Positions 21,249 through 32,868 of a DNA stretch of 64,000 nucleotides are shown here, in pieces. Source of the stretch: Bactericera cockerelli (lineage: Eukaryota; Arthropoda; Insecta; Hemiptera; Triozidae); contig CM044962.1 of NCBI GenBank assembly GCA_024516035.1, positions 7,474,659-7,538,658 on the forward strand. The letters are read 5' to 3'. The position numbers and the translations under genes are program-made. The first letter of the stretch is position 1. Each line of letters opens with the position of its first letter. The notes beneath the pieces are model-generated. The model was not told where the DNA came from. It did no database searches and was given only the letters and a program-made list of their open reading frames with translations.

Positions 21249-24200
21249 AAAAATATATAAAACATTTGTTGGTTAGGTATATCTTGCATACCTATGTCTA
21301 ATCTTAAATCTATGTGTACACCAATATATATCACTTTTTTACCACCCTGTAACATAGGAATATCCTAGGAACCTATCTATCTCAAGACACACATATTGGA
21401 AGTATGTGCTTCATTATAACTCTGTTTTATGAACTAGACACTAGAGGATAGGGTCAAGGTGACAGTATTCTAATCTTCATCAGCCTCTATCAGAGGCCTT
21501 GTGACCATATTTCATTTGGACCTCTACTCTGCCAAGTATTGTTTGATTTTTAATAATAGTAAAGAATAGCAATCGTATTGTAGTCCTCTCTTTTGACTGT
21601 TGTCTTGAGGTAACAATTTAAAAAATTTACTTTTAAATTTTGTACGTACATAAAGGAGACATTCAGTAGATGGTCCCATTTTAAATTCATCAACTTAGCA
21701 ATAGTTTTTTTTTGCTTAATAACTTCTCTTTAACGTCTTGGTCATCCAGGCCTGTGTTATTACACTCCATTTGCTGTAAACTCACAAACCAGCTACCCAC
21801 ATTAACCTCACCCAGCCTGACTTGGGCCAGAAATAGCCAGCATCACAAGTGTTCGAATTAGGATCGTTGGTAAATATTATATGACCAATACAGTATACAG
21901 TGACATATTTTTTTATTTTTTTAAATAGGTACTTTTTCTATTGTGCATTTGCTAGAGATAAAAAGATACAAAAATTCAAGACCTTTCTATAAAAAGGCTT
22001 GTGAGTGATGAGAAATTTATTAATTCTTTGAGTATATCATATAATTACATTGTTATAATGTTATTGGTGGATGGGAATGTTTTTACAATTCTACATTTAC
22101 CTGTATTATAAAGATTTACTAAAATAATATAACTTAATTATTTTTAACTGTAAATAAAGATAAAATAAATATAATAATGTGTTTCTTTCTGTTATTATAT
22201 CACAATTTTGGTGGGTAGCGCAGAATTATAAGACTTCCATATCATTAATATTCCAATATCTTATTTTTGCCTATAATTCCGCCACTGGTCGCTGCTAATA
22301 TTAAAGCAGCTACTAATTTTTCCTCCGAGGTATGAGTAGACCCTGAACACCCAAGTACAGAGCATAAAAAATCCTGCCCCGCTGGAGATCGAACCCAGGT
22401 CACCGTGCGTGCAATGCCTAGCACGCTAACTCACTCGGCCACAGGGTGACTATAAGATAAAATAAATATTTTCGACATAGGTATATATCGACATATATAC
22501 CTATGTCGGTCGATACCTGTAAACAGGGAGTAGACCAGCAGTCTGGCTGGGGGACTATAAACAGGGAGTATACCAGCATTGGCTTGGTTCTGGGGGCCCT
22601 TGTCAATTATTAGCCTCCTTGTAAAGACAGTGGTAGAAGTGCTGAGTAATTCCTTCACTGTCTGGCTATAACCATCCTTCACGATGACGCCACCCTATGA
22701 TGATGATGATATGTACATTGTACAATGCACCAGAAACTATACAATCCAGCCGGGATTCGATCTCGGACTTCCCGCGTAGTAACCCAATGTGACAACCACA
22801 GAGCTAGGAGTGTACTTATTTAATTACGGTGTTATTAATTAAGATTAGATTTCATTATAGTAATCATAATGATAAAGCATTGATAAGAACAACGCGTGTA
22901 TGTAACACTATCTATCTTGACCCATTCTGCTCTACAAGGTCAAAAGTATCTAGGCTTCCAATACAGGGAGTTCCAGGTTCGACTTCCATCAAAATCGATG
23001 ATTTTCAGTCTGACAAAAGGATAATAATTCTACCGATAGATAAGTGCTTTATTAATATTAATAATAATAATAAATGCCCGCAGCACGGGTGTATATTTAC
23101 GAGCCTAGCTCTATTTACAAACAGAAAACAAATAACATCAATATATCACATAAGAAAGGTTTAAAGACAATCGTATTTTTAGATAAAACACGATTAGATA
23201 AAAAACATGTTCTGTTGTGCACTGGTAGTCAAGTGGGTAACGCGCTAGTCTGGTAATCCAGGTAGCATAGGAATCCGTTGGTTCGAATCCCACCCAGTGT
23301 ATAAATTTTTCTTCATTAATTTGAGTTCGTGACCACATAATAATACGACTCTGGGGATTAGGTGTTAGAAAGTGCTTTGAGCATTAACCCCGCCTGGTTA
23401 TTTTACATTCCACTAAAAAGTGTTATTATTATTCTGTTGTGTGCTTTATTAGATGACTAGATAAAGACGTCTTCTGTCAAACCGTTACCTTAATGGACGA
23501 AGGCTATCTGCCTTTAGTCGACAGTTAAATAATTATTTAAATCACTACATGTACTTGAGATGGTTACAATAGTTCTAAATAATGGACGCAGCACATAGGA
23601 ATATTCTTTTAGAAAAGACCACCAGAAATAATGTAATGTACTCGAAATCGTCCCGTAAAATAATAACCCCACAGAAGGTTAAACCCCACAATATTTTATT
23701 CATACATAGTGTGTTATCATATTTATGTTAATCACTTTCCTGATATCACAACTACTCAAACTCGCTTTACTATAAATCTACGCTGAAACCCGGACTTGAA
23801 CCACCGACCTCCAGGTTACAAGTCCGCCGCATTATCGATCAAGCTAATGGCGTCGGTGATGGTATACAGTTAAGTAGTACACAGTATATAACTAAACTAG
23901 CGGGCTGTCGCCTGCTTTGCGGGCCGAGGCATGGCCGAAAAAGCAAAAAATCCTTTTTCGCCAATGACAGGTGTTCTAGTGGGAATTTCGAAAAATCCCG
24001 TCTTATTGCACATCTAGACTATAAGACAAAGCTACCTACCAAATTTCAGCTTCCTAGGACTTACCAGTTCGGAGAAACAGTGATGAATCAGTGAGTGAGT
24101 GAGTGAGTCAGTCAGTGAGTGAAACTCTCTTTTATAAGTATAGATATAACTATTTGTACAGTTTAGTGCTGTACCCTTTTATTCCGCCAAGGTGCGGTCT

Positions 24201-25456
24201 AAACAATTGAATTCTGTCATTGAATAGATCATACATTACATTACACTGAAACGCGAGATGCCGTACAAGGACATTAATATTACATATTAGGTAGGTACTC
24301 CTGTTGTTGTATATATATACCTATATATAATTATTACACAATATATATATATGTTGCAGGCCAAACTGTTTTTCAGGATAAACTAGTATATTCTAGGACA
24401 AACTAGTTTATCCTAAGTGCGTTAGGATAAACTAGTTTGGCCTAGGACAAACTAGTTTATCCGAACGCCCCAAGAATAAACTAGTTTGTCCTAGAATATA
24501 CTAGTTTATCCTGAAAAACAGTTTGGCCTGCAACATAAACATTTTAATCCGGAAAATCTAGTTTATCCTAAGTGCGTTTGGATAAACTAGTTTGGCCTAG
24601 GATAAACTAGTTTATCCGGACGCCCTCAGGACAAACTAGTTTGTCCTAGGATAAACTAGTTTATCCTAAAAAACAGTTTGGCCTGTAACATATATACCCA
24701 TAGTCTGGCTGTAGATCAGTAGGGAGTAGATCAGTAGTCTGTCTGGGGAACTATTTTCCATTTCACAAATTCTCTGAATGAAGTGTTTGTCCTATAGCTA
24801 ATGTTAAAATAAAAATAATAGATAAAACGATAGTCCCATTTTAAACACTAACAGTCATATACATACAAAATTTCATCAAAATCGGATGTGCCGTTCACGA
24901 GATATAAGCGTATAAGTAAAAAGTTTGTGGCGCATGGTCTGTATCGCCAAGAACCGTTAGTGCGAAAATAATTCCTGCCTCGCTGGGGATCGAACCTAGG
25001 TCACCATGTCTAGTGCGCTAACGCTCTTGACCTCGGTGATTGCTCCCTCAGCATCAAATAACTGTAGCAGAAGCAGTCATTGTCCATGTCGCTAGGAAAT
25101 TAAAGCTATCGGTACAGCTACCAGTAGCAAATATCTCTGTATTAGGACATGTCCTTGCAAATATTATGTCCTAGAGAGGAACACTGCTAGTTCAATAAGA
25201 CCAAATAAGGATTCCAGATGAGATATGGCTTCATCTTAGTCGGAAGACCGTAGGTCACAAAAACTAGCTATGAACACTAATTATTAGTCATTTTTTGGAA
25301 GGAAGGAATGTATTTAATTTCATTCTACAGTTTTTTTTTCTCATTAAAATCCCCTTGAAGTACAATATCTGTTGTACTTTTAGGGGGTATTTTAAACCTA
25401 CCTAATCATGAACTCATTATTAGGTAGGTATTAAAACGAACAACTTTTATTACTGT

Positions 25457-25490
<34 letters not shown>

Positions 25491-27001
25491 TTTATTTATT
25501 TTTAATTAGATAATTATTTACAAACGTGTTTTCAAAAATAAATACCTGGAGTTGTCAAAAGTAAAAAGGTATCTGTAGTTAGAAAATATTTTGACCATAC
25601 AGCAAGGGAATGCGGTCAGTATAGATTAACTCAATACATTTTTACTTTCCTTATCCTATAATAAGGAAAGTATTGTATTCGTCGAAAATTTGACCTACCC
25701 AGCTTTTCACATTTCTGGACGAATCATAGCCTCAGGATACCAAAAAAGTGGTTTTCAGCCATTGGTCCGTGCGTCTGTCTGTGTGTGTGTCTGTGTGTCT
25801 GTGAACAGGATATCTCAAGAACGGTAAGAGCTAGAGACTTGAAATTTGGTATGGTAATTAATTTTATACACCAGACGAACCATGAAACTTTTGGTTGAAA
25901 TCGGCCGCATTCTGCGGCCGCAGGGCCGCAAATATTGGCCGCAAGCACCGCTTCTTTGAATTGGTTAAAGATACAAAAAAAGTTAGAGAACAACATTTTC
26001 TCAGATTAAAAAAATAATAGGGGTTCACTCTGATCATTTTTTTGATATCTTTAACTTTTTGGAAACCGGCCCCAATTTACCGGTATTGTAGGGGGACCCG
26101 ATTGGACTAACTTTTTTATTATTCATCCTAGATGGGGGTTGTGACATATCAAATTAAATGATTTTGAAGTGCTGATCACGAATTTGGCATTGATTTTTAG
26201 TTATCTGTTACCGTTCAGTCACCCGTGGCGGAATTCGACTCCTTTTTGGGAGATAAGGAAAGTCGTGTGATGTTTACACCAGATTTTTTATTTTTGTGTC
26301 CTTTAAAATTTTAAATTAACCTATGAGATGTTCTTTTTTCCTTGACGTCTCATTAATATCTTTTTTTTATGAATATTCATTTCAAGAGAGGTCTGTAACA
26401 TTGAGCGTCCTTGCCTTTTAATATGCCTTTTAAAAAGAACTGTTTACGTTGACTAAAGCAAATAGCAAAAAGACAAAAAAGCAAAAAGCAAAAAAACTAG
26501 TCTGGCTGGGGGACGTTAAACAGCGAGAAGACCAGTGTCTCACTAGAGGACTATAAACAGCGAAAATAGTCTGACAGACTAGCCAACCCTTACAAGCAAG
26601 GCTAGCTTGCAGTTTCCTAAGGGTTTAATGGCTTATAAAGAAAAGTCCAAGTCCTCATGATGGTTGATCGCACATAGAAATATGTGGTTCAGGACGAGCC
26701 AACTTTGAAATAAAGTCCTATTATACTAATGAGTCCTATTATTCCAGCAGTAAGCCCAAGACGTATTAGGTATTATGTATTCAAAATCCCAAATGGGAGG
26801 GTAACTTGTCATCTGGTTTTGAACCCACGACCTATTACCAGTCAGACGCATTGACCACAAAACATACTGACGTTCATAAAATCATGGCGAAAAATTGATA
26901 CATGAGGCACTGTCTAGAGTTGACTATAGAAGGTCAAGTTGCTGCTCGAACAAAACTAAATCCTTTTTTGTTGAATTCATACAACCTTTGAACTATTTAT
27001 T
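21249..27001 (+). repeat. 5.75-kb tandem duplication, unit 2
   Basis: Unit 2 of the direct repeat described at 15500-21248; 5753 bp because of two run-length differences. The right flank diverges at 27002. Its SINEs, palindromic element and dispersed repeats are copies of those in unit 1. Confidence 0.95.
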
Positions 27002-27729
27002 TTATACCTGGTAAGGAATAACAATGGTACTGAACGATAATTTATGCTTCTGATAATGTCCTTATCAATCTTCTGGTTAAGATAACAAAGATGGGATCTA
27101 ACTTTGTTGAATTCCTAATTTGGAACTCCTACATCAAGGATTTATCTTATCTACTCGTGTAAAACAAATGCAGGGTTTGAAATATAATTACTGTAGTAAA
27201 TATTTTGATCTCAACATTTTTGGTCATTATTTATTAAGGTTCATCATGATAACATAGGTATAGTCATCGCCGACTAGACATTGCACGCATGGTGACCTGG
27301 GTTCGATCCTCAGCGGGTCCACTCATATCTCTTGAGGAAAAATGAGCAGCTGCTTTAATGTGAGCAGCAACTAGTGGCGGGATTATGCCCAAAAATAAGA
27401 TGAGCAGTAAATTTAAAGTTATAAGTTATCATATTTGTGTTAATCACTTTCGTGATGTCACAATTACTCAAACTCGCTTTACTAAATCTAAACGCTAAAA
27501 CCGGGACTTGAACCACCGACTTCCAGGTTACAGGTCCGCCGCCTTATTGATAAATCTGCTGAGGTCGGTATATTTTTAAATTTATTTATTATTATTTTAC
27601 CTTCTTTATTTCTTTCTTTTTATTTGACAATTATAATATGACCTCATGATATATTATTATTCATTTTATTATCTGACCTGGTTGCAAGGTTTTCAGTGAA
27701 ACCCTTACAATTAACACTGCGACCTAATT
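27002..27729. other. Testin intron 1, SINE G and SINE E copies
   Basis: SINE G (+) at about 27265-27400 (GGTGACCTGGGTTCGATCC) and SINE E (-) at about 27425-27570 (GACTTGAACCACCGAC, reverse B box). The rest is AT-rich with nothing coding. Confidence 0.6.
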
Positions 27730-27995
27730 AGATCTATTGTGACCAGTTGATTCTATTTGGTTTTAACGTCCTGACAGAGATAGACAGTCAGGACAGGTGT
27801 TTTACTTTCCATTCGCTGGGAATCGTACCAGCTACCCACATTAACCTCACCCAGCCTGGGTAGGGCCGGAAATGCCAGCCTCACGTGTTTGGATGGCACA
27901 GAATTTTCGTCGAAAAGTCTGTCCCAACCAGGATTTGAACTCGGGAACTCTGGACTACGGGCAGTAGTCACAACCATTACGCCAGGGAGGCTATT
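27730..27995 (-). repeat. SINE family A, minus strand
   Basis: Minus strand: head with GAGTTCAAATCCTGG, core ACCCAGGCTGGGTGAGGT, tail to the CAGGACGTTAAAACC block and GACCAGTTGATT complement. Confidence 0.75.
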
Positions 27996-28360
27996 ATTCA
28001 TTCATAACCATTTATTTTATGTAACGTCATGTCCTACAAACTACACTCTGTTTTCACCCCTGAACAGAATGCTATACGGGCAGCCAATTCCAAGGGTGAC
28101 ATGTTTGATTTTACTCGATTGTTTATATCATTTTTTTAAAGTTATTTAATTTGACATTAATTGTATTAATTTATTTTTGACACCATATTACTGATTATTG
28201 TGATTTGTTTTAATTTTTATTTTATTGTTATATCATACATATTTTATTGACATTTTGTACATTAGGACTTGCTCCGTTAATAAACACCCGTTTTTACCGG
28301 GCAAATTATTCTTATTATTATTAAAATTTTATCTTAAATTTTGCTTTCGATAATTTTCAG
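27996..28360. other. Tes: End of Testin intron 1
   Basis: AT-rich, closing with ATAATTTTCAG, the acceptor for exon 2. A repeat-like GTTAATAAACACCCG... stretch ends near 28318. Confidence 0.5.
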
Positions 28361-28458
28361 CTGTTCCAGGGGCACAAGCTAGCGCACGACTTGGGGGCGG
28401 GGTCCCCCTGCCTGCAGTGCAAGGACAACTGTCCCGGGCTGGACCTGCATTTCTGGAG
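28361..28458 (+). CDS. Tes: Testin exon 2 (Cys-rich start of the PET region)
   Basis: Phase-0 exon after TTTTCAG, ending at a GTGAGA donor with two bases of a split Arg codon. It encodes LAHDLGAGSPCLQCKDNCP and LDLHFWR, which match the N-terminal cysteine block of testin. GC-rich compared with the intron. Confidence 0.85.
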
Positions 28459-29019
28459 GTGAGACCCTGTTTTTTTTGGGGGGGGGGGGGGGGGGGGTCC
28501 CACTTTTGACCAAAACCATTAAAATGTCCCCGCTTCTTACTTTCCTCATCTTATTACAAAGAAATATTTAACAATATTTAACAGAAAATTCTGACCTATA
28601 ACTCGTTAATCGTAAGTTTAAGAAGGATAAAATTTATGGACACCTTGTATTCTTTCGTGTACCAGCAATCATCTATCCTTATACCTATCTATGCATAATA
28701 ATATTATTCTATACTCAGGTCAGAGTGAAGATGAAGTCATAGCTCTAAAAATAGCGGGGGAATTCCTAAGACTCTTCCTTATCATCAGCACTTCTTCACA
28801 TTAATCAATATTTTGGGTGATGTCATTATTTTACTTTATCTCTTCCTTTTCTTGTTGTTGTTGTAGCCAGGTTGGCTACAGCTGGGGGAGGGGGGTGATG
28901 GTGTCCAACCAACTTTCGTTTAAAGTTTGTTCGTCCTGAACCATTTTTTTCTTTCTATTACCTACATTAATGATATCGCCTTATTTATACTGCCCGAGTA
29001 GGACTACGAAAGTCCCATT

Positions 29020-29180
29020 ATTCCAGCAGTAAGCCCAAGACGTATTATTATGTGGTAAAAATCCCAAATGGTAGGATAAATTGTCTTGTCCTGGCTGGGT
29101 TTCGAACCAACGACCTCTGGAATCTCTAGATTCTCTAGACAGAGTGCCGCCTTTACCACTGAGCTACCGGGACCTACGAG
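29020..29180 (-). repeat. SINE family F, minus strand
   Basis: Minus strand: GTCCCGGTAGCTCAGTGGTA (A box) and GTTGGTTCGAAACCCAGCC (B box), then the AATTTATCCTACCATTTGGG complement tail. Confidence 0.75.
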
Positions 29181-30087
29181 GTATAGAAAACCCCCCAAAA
29201 CACCACTTCGTGGTTACAAAATAAAGAACACCCCACTCAATAGAATGAGTATAATTGGCTATGATGTCAAATTGAGAACACCTCTTTACTCCCTCTCTTT
29301 CTATTTCTCTGCACTCCTCTCTGAATTGATTCCTCTTCTGTTTATCTTTCTTTATCCTTTCTAGGGTTCATTCCAAACTTGATTTCTCTTTAAATTTACT
29401 TGTTGAACGGCAATAAAAACTGGTGGCGAGTATGATTTTTCTGAACTTGTTTGATTTGAATCGAGAAAATTACACCGCGACCGGCATTTGAATTCGTATT
29501 ATATGTATATCAGAACTATTCCTTATTATTATTACGTGTCCAGATTTGACGCCTTTATTTTCAAATTAATACAGTTAAAAGGATTAGCAGAGAGATGTAA
29601 AAAATTAACTAAACAATTTTATAAAGAAATATGGTATATCTCATAGGTTAAAAACATAAAAAACCCCTTCTAATAATTATTTGTACTAGTCTCTATACAT
29701 CATACTATACCTTATCTATACTTATTATAAAAGAGAGTTTCACTCACTGACTGACTCATCACTGTTTCTCCGAACTGGTAAATCCTGGGAAGCTGAAATT
29801 TGGTAGGTAGCTTTGTCATATAGTCTAGATGTGCAATAAGACGGGATTTTTAGAAATTCCCACTACAACACCTGCCATTGGCGAAAAAGGATTTTTTGTT
29901 TTCACGGCCATGCCTCGACCAGCAAAGTGGGCGACAGCCCGCTAGTAAGTAATATAAAGTTAAAAAAATTACATTCTCGTACTGTCTGTTGCAAGTACCT
30001 CAGCAAATAAGCTGAATTGGAACCAGTTGTTCTGATATATGTATTAATTTTGATGTATGTAATAATTTATGTTCCAAATGTAGTCAC

Positions 30088-30350
30088 TATGGCAGAGCGA
30101 GTTAGCGCGCTAGGCATTGCACACATGGTGACCTGGGTTCGATTCCCAGCGGGGGAGGATTTTTTCTGCTCTGTACTTGGATGTTCGGGGTCCACTCATA
30201 CCTCGTGAGGAAAAATGAGTAGCTGCTTTAATGTGAAGCAGCGACCAGTGGCAGAGTCTTAGGCAAAAAAATAATACAAGATATTGTAAATTAAAGTGGT
30301 AAAGTCCAATGATTCTGCGCTACCCACTAAAATTGTGACATAATAACACA
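30088..30350 (+). repeat. SINE family G, long copy
   Basis: CACTATGGCAGAGCGAGTTA (A box) and CTGGGTTCGATTCCCAGCG (B box), then the family tail through TCTGCTCTGTACTTGGATG and GAGTAGCTGCTTTAATGTG to AATTGTGACATAATAACAC. Confidence 0.8.
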
Positions 30351-30422
30351 AAGAAAAAGCATTATTATATTATTAATTTATGTTCCAAATAAAGGTTTAT
30401 TTATTTACTGTCTGTTGCACAG

Positions 30423-30682
30423 GAAAGTGTGCAAGAACTGCAAGTGCAAGAAGGAGTCGCACGACGTTCAGGAAGAGGACGACATTAGCGCCAAGTTCGA
30501 GATCCTGTTCGGGCTTTCCAAGTGCACCCCCAGCCAGGCTGTGCTGGACCTCAAGCTGCGGTTTCCCCGCCCCCGGGGAGGGGGGCGATGTGACGGAAGA
30601 GGAGGACCGGGGGCGGGGGGGCAGCTACCCGAAGAAGCAGTACACGCTAGACTGGGTGCCGCCCAACATTTCCTCCGAACTG
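30423..30682 (+). CDS. Tes: Testin exon 3 (PET domain, with an apparent +1 frameshift)
   Basis: After a GCACAG acceptor the exon completes the split Arg and reads KVCKNCKCKKESHDVQEED, the hallmark testin Cys block, then a linker. The end, YPKKQYTLDWVPPN followed by ISSEL, is the PET domain start and is in the next frame, running to a GTGAGT donor in phase 0. The frame changes within a C/G-rich run at about 30565-30590 (CCCCGCCCCCGGGGAGGGG). One extra base there would explain it; a consensus error is more likely than gene death because both flanks are conserved. Confidence 0.8.
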
Positions 30683-30888
30683 GTGAGTTGTTGTTGTAGA
30701 GGGGGGAGTGGTGGTCTTTTTTTTTCAAGTACTGTCTACAGCTACACACACCAAATTGAAAACCATTTTGGCATGCAATAACTGACAAAGGGGTTTTGTG
30801 GTAGATATTAAATTCTACAGAAATAATGGTGGCTCTTTTACTTTTTCATTGTATAGAACCATTGCTAATGCAATGGGCGATTTGACAT

Positions 30889-31149
30889 TCAGTTTTGGTG
30901 GTTCAAAAGAAAGGCAGGGTTCGGTCTTAATCTATGGTTTGGGATTTTGAATTTAATTTCTCCTAGAAGGTATGGGCTTTGAATTTTATTTGTTAAAATA
31001 TTGCCTAGAAACGTGATTTGTGCTGCTCTGAATCGTTGTTCAATGGATTCTATTGGTAAATTTTCTATCAATAAGGAGTAATCAATGTATTGAGGGTAGA
31101 GAGGATAGAATCCATTGAATTTTCTAAACAACCACCGCACAAATTGCAC
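30889..31149 (-). pseudogene. LINE ORF2 fragment in Testin intron 3
   Basis: An 86-codon minus-strand frame with FVRWLFRKFNGFYPLYP and a downstream RAAQITFLGNILTNKI block resembles the C-terminal region of insect Jockey/RTE-type ORF2 proteins. No RT core is present. Confidence 0.55.
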
Positions 31150-31197
31150 AACCCTTAATAATCGTTAACCTCGCCTTGTGGTTACCTCCCACTAAAG

Positions 31198-31450
31198 AGT
31201 GTTATTATTATTATTCTGACCTAGGTATTTACTCGTGTCACCTTTTCTGTCCCCCCCCCAGTTGTTATTATTATTATTCTGACCTAGATATTTACTCGTG
31301 TCACCTTTTCTGTCCCCCCCCCCAGTTGTTATTATTATTATTCTGACCTAGATATTTACTCGTGTCACCTTTTCTGTCCCCCCCCCCAGTTGTTATTATT
31401 ATTATTCTGACCTAGATATTTACTCGTGTCACCTTTTCTGTCCCCCCCAG
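31198..31450 (+). repeat. Tes: 64-bp tandem repeat carrying the 3' splice site, 4 units
   Basis: Each unit has a (TTA)n run, TTCTGACCTAG, ACTCGTGTCACC, then TTTTCTG-Cn-AG. The CAG acceptors end at 31261, 31325, 31389 and 31450, and only the last joins exon 4. The whole polypyrimidine tract and acceptor has therefore been copied four times. Confidence 0.93.
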
Positions 31451-31605
31451 GCTGCGGAGTATATGCAGCAGCTACCTGCCAGCAAGTTGCCAATCAGTGG
31501 CAGCGACGGCGCTCTCTACCGGAGACAGCAACTGGAGAAGCAGGTGCCTCTGCATGACCTGAACGCCAACCTGTGTCACAACCTCACGTCGGACGAGGTT
31601 AAATG
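31451..31605 (+). CDS. Tes: Testin exon 4 (PET domain, second half)
   Basis: Phase 0 after CCCCAG: AAEYMQQLPASKLPISG, then SDGALYRRQQLEKQVPLHD, matching the PET domain pattern Y-M-Q-x-LP ... G-x-x-GA-x-YR. It ends with two bases of a Cys codon at a GTGAGT donor. Confidence 0.9.
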
Positions 31606-31974
31606 GTGAGTCCACATGTCCACATGCTGGCTTTCGAAGATATCAAGTGCGAAATTAACACTTTGAGCCCATGAATACCATATAATATGACTCTCAGCTG
31701 ACATTTCATAAAGGACATGAGTACCATAAATGACAATCACCCGAAATTTGACTGTGGACATGAGTACTCTATATGGTATTCACGACCTTCCTTACTTTAA
31801 AGTTAAATCATAAAGTATAAAAGGTACAGCTGAAAAACGTAAATTTATCGGATTTTCTCGACAATAAACAAAATATTTTACAGTAAAAAAACTTTGCTAC
31901 GAAGGGTGCAAAACGCATTTTTCGCCTTGGTCCCTCGTGCTCACTCGCCGATCCCAGCTCTGGGGCTCAAAGTG

Positions 31975-32365
31975 TTAATAGACAAAGTCTATATTTTAAG
32001 TCATTGCTGTTGTTGTTGTTGTAGCCAGCTTGGCTACATCTGGAGGGGTGAGTGATGGTCTCCAGCCAACTTTATTTCAAAGTTGGCTCGTCCTGAACCA
32101 CATATTTCTATATGCGATCAACCATCATGAGGACTTGGACTTTTCCTTATAAGTCATTAAACCCTTAGGAAACTGCAAGCTGGCCTGGCTTGTAAGGGTT
32201 GGCTAGTCTGTTGTCTGTTTATAGTCCTCTAGCGGGACACTGGTCTTCTCCCTGTGTAACGTCCCCCAGTCAGACTGAAGTCATTGCTAACCGTCGGTTT
32301 TTCCCTATCTGACACAGTACGCAATCCGTGACTTAGCGCCACAGAGGTATTAATTTCTCCCCAAT
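31975..32365 (+). mobile_element. PIF-type MITE interrupted by a SINE I
   Basis: A diverged copy of the 129-bp MITE (TTAATAGACAAAG ... CGTGACTTAGCGCCACAGAG). SINE I at 32009-32277 splits it and created an 11-bp duplication, AAGTCATTGCT, at 31998-32008 and 32278-32288. Confidence 0.8.
32009..32277 (+). repeat. SINE family I, full length with 11-bp target duplication
   Basis: Starts GTTGTTGTTGTTGTAGCCAG, contains GATGGTCTCCAGCCAACTTT and GATCAACCATCATGAGGAC, ends GTCCCCCAGTC. The target duplication shows retroposition. Also full length at 41368-41631. Confidence 0.85.
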
Positions 32366-32379
32366 TGTCCTCGTCTGTC

Positions 32380-32480
32380 CCGGTAACTCAGTGGTCAAGG
32401 TGTCTGACTGGTAATCCAGAGGTCACGGGTTCGAACCCCAGCCTGGACATGACAAGTTATCCTTCTATTTGGAATTTTTA
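32380..32480 (+). repeat. SINE family F
   Basis: TGTCCCGGTAACTCAGTGG (A box) and GGGTTCGAACCCCAGCC (B box), then GACATGACAAGTTATCC. Confidence 0.8.
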
Positions 32481-32868
32481 CCTGGTGCTAATCAACTGAT
32501 TAAATAAACCTTGATAAATAAACATATAAAAATATTATATTTGTATCATCAGTTCTATCACAGTTCTGAGTGCTTCCTCTGTATCTTGACGATCTTGTTG
32601 TATTGCACTGAATAATCGCGAGGAAATGTTGGAAGAAATTAAAAGTGTTAAGTGACAGAGAACGCCTAAGGCATTAACTTCGCCCCGGATTACAAAACAA
32701 TTGTAATGAAAAAATAATATTGATCTTTATTTAATTTTTTTGTACATACTTCTAAGTTTTTTTTTAAATTTATTGTTATTAAAATTTGTTGATGATAGTT
32801 TTGTAAAAAAAAATTAAGTGTAAAAAAAAAAAAAAACAGAAAATAATGTTTCTTTCTCTTCTCCTCAG

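Larger units (their letters stand above)
28459..30422. other. Tes: Testin intron 2 with repeats
   Basis: A run of 20 G (28478-28497) lies 20 bp after the donor. Also: a foldback-family fragment (28590-28655, ACCTATAACTCGTTAATCGT), a SINE I fragment (28850-28960), SINE F (-) 29020-29180, the dispersed TATAAAAGAGAG repeat (-) 29715-29945, and SINE G (+) 30088-30350. Confidence 0.65.
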
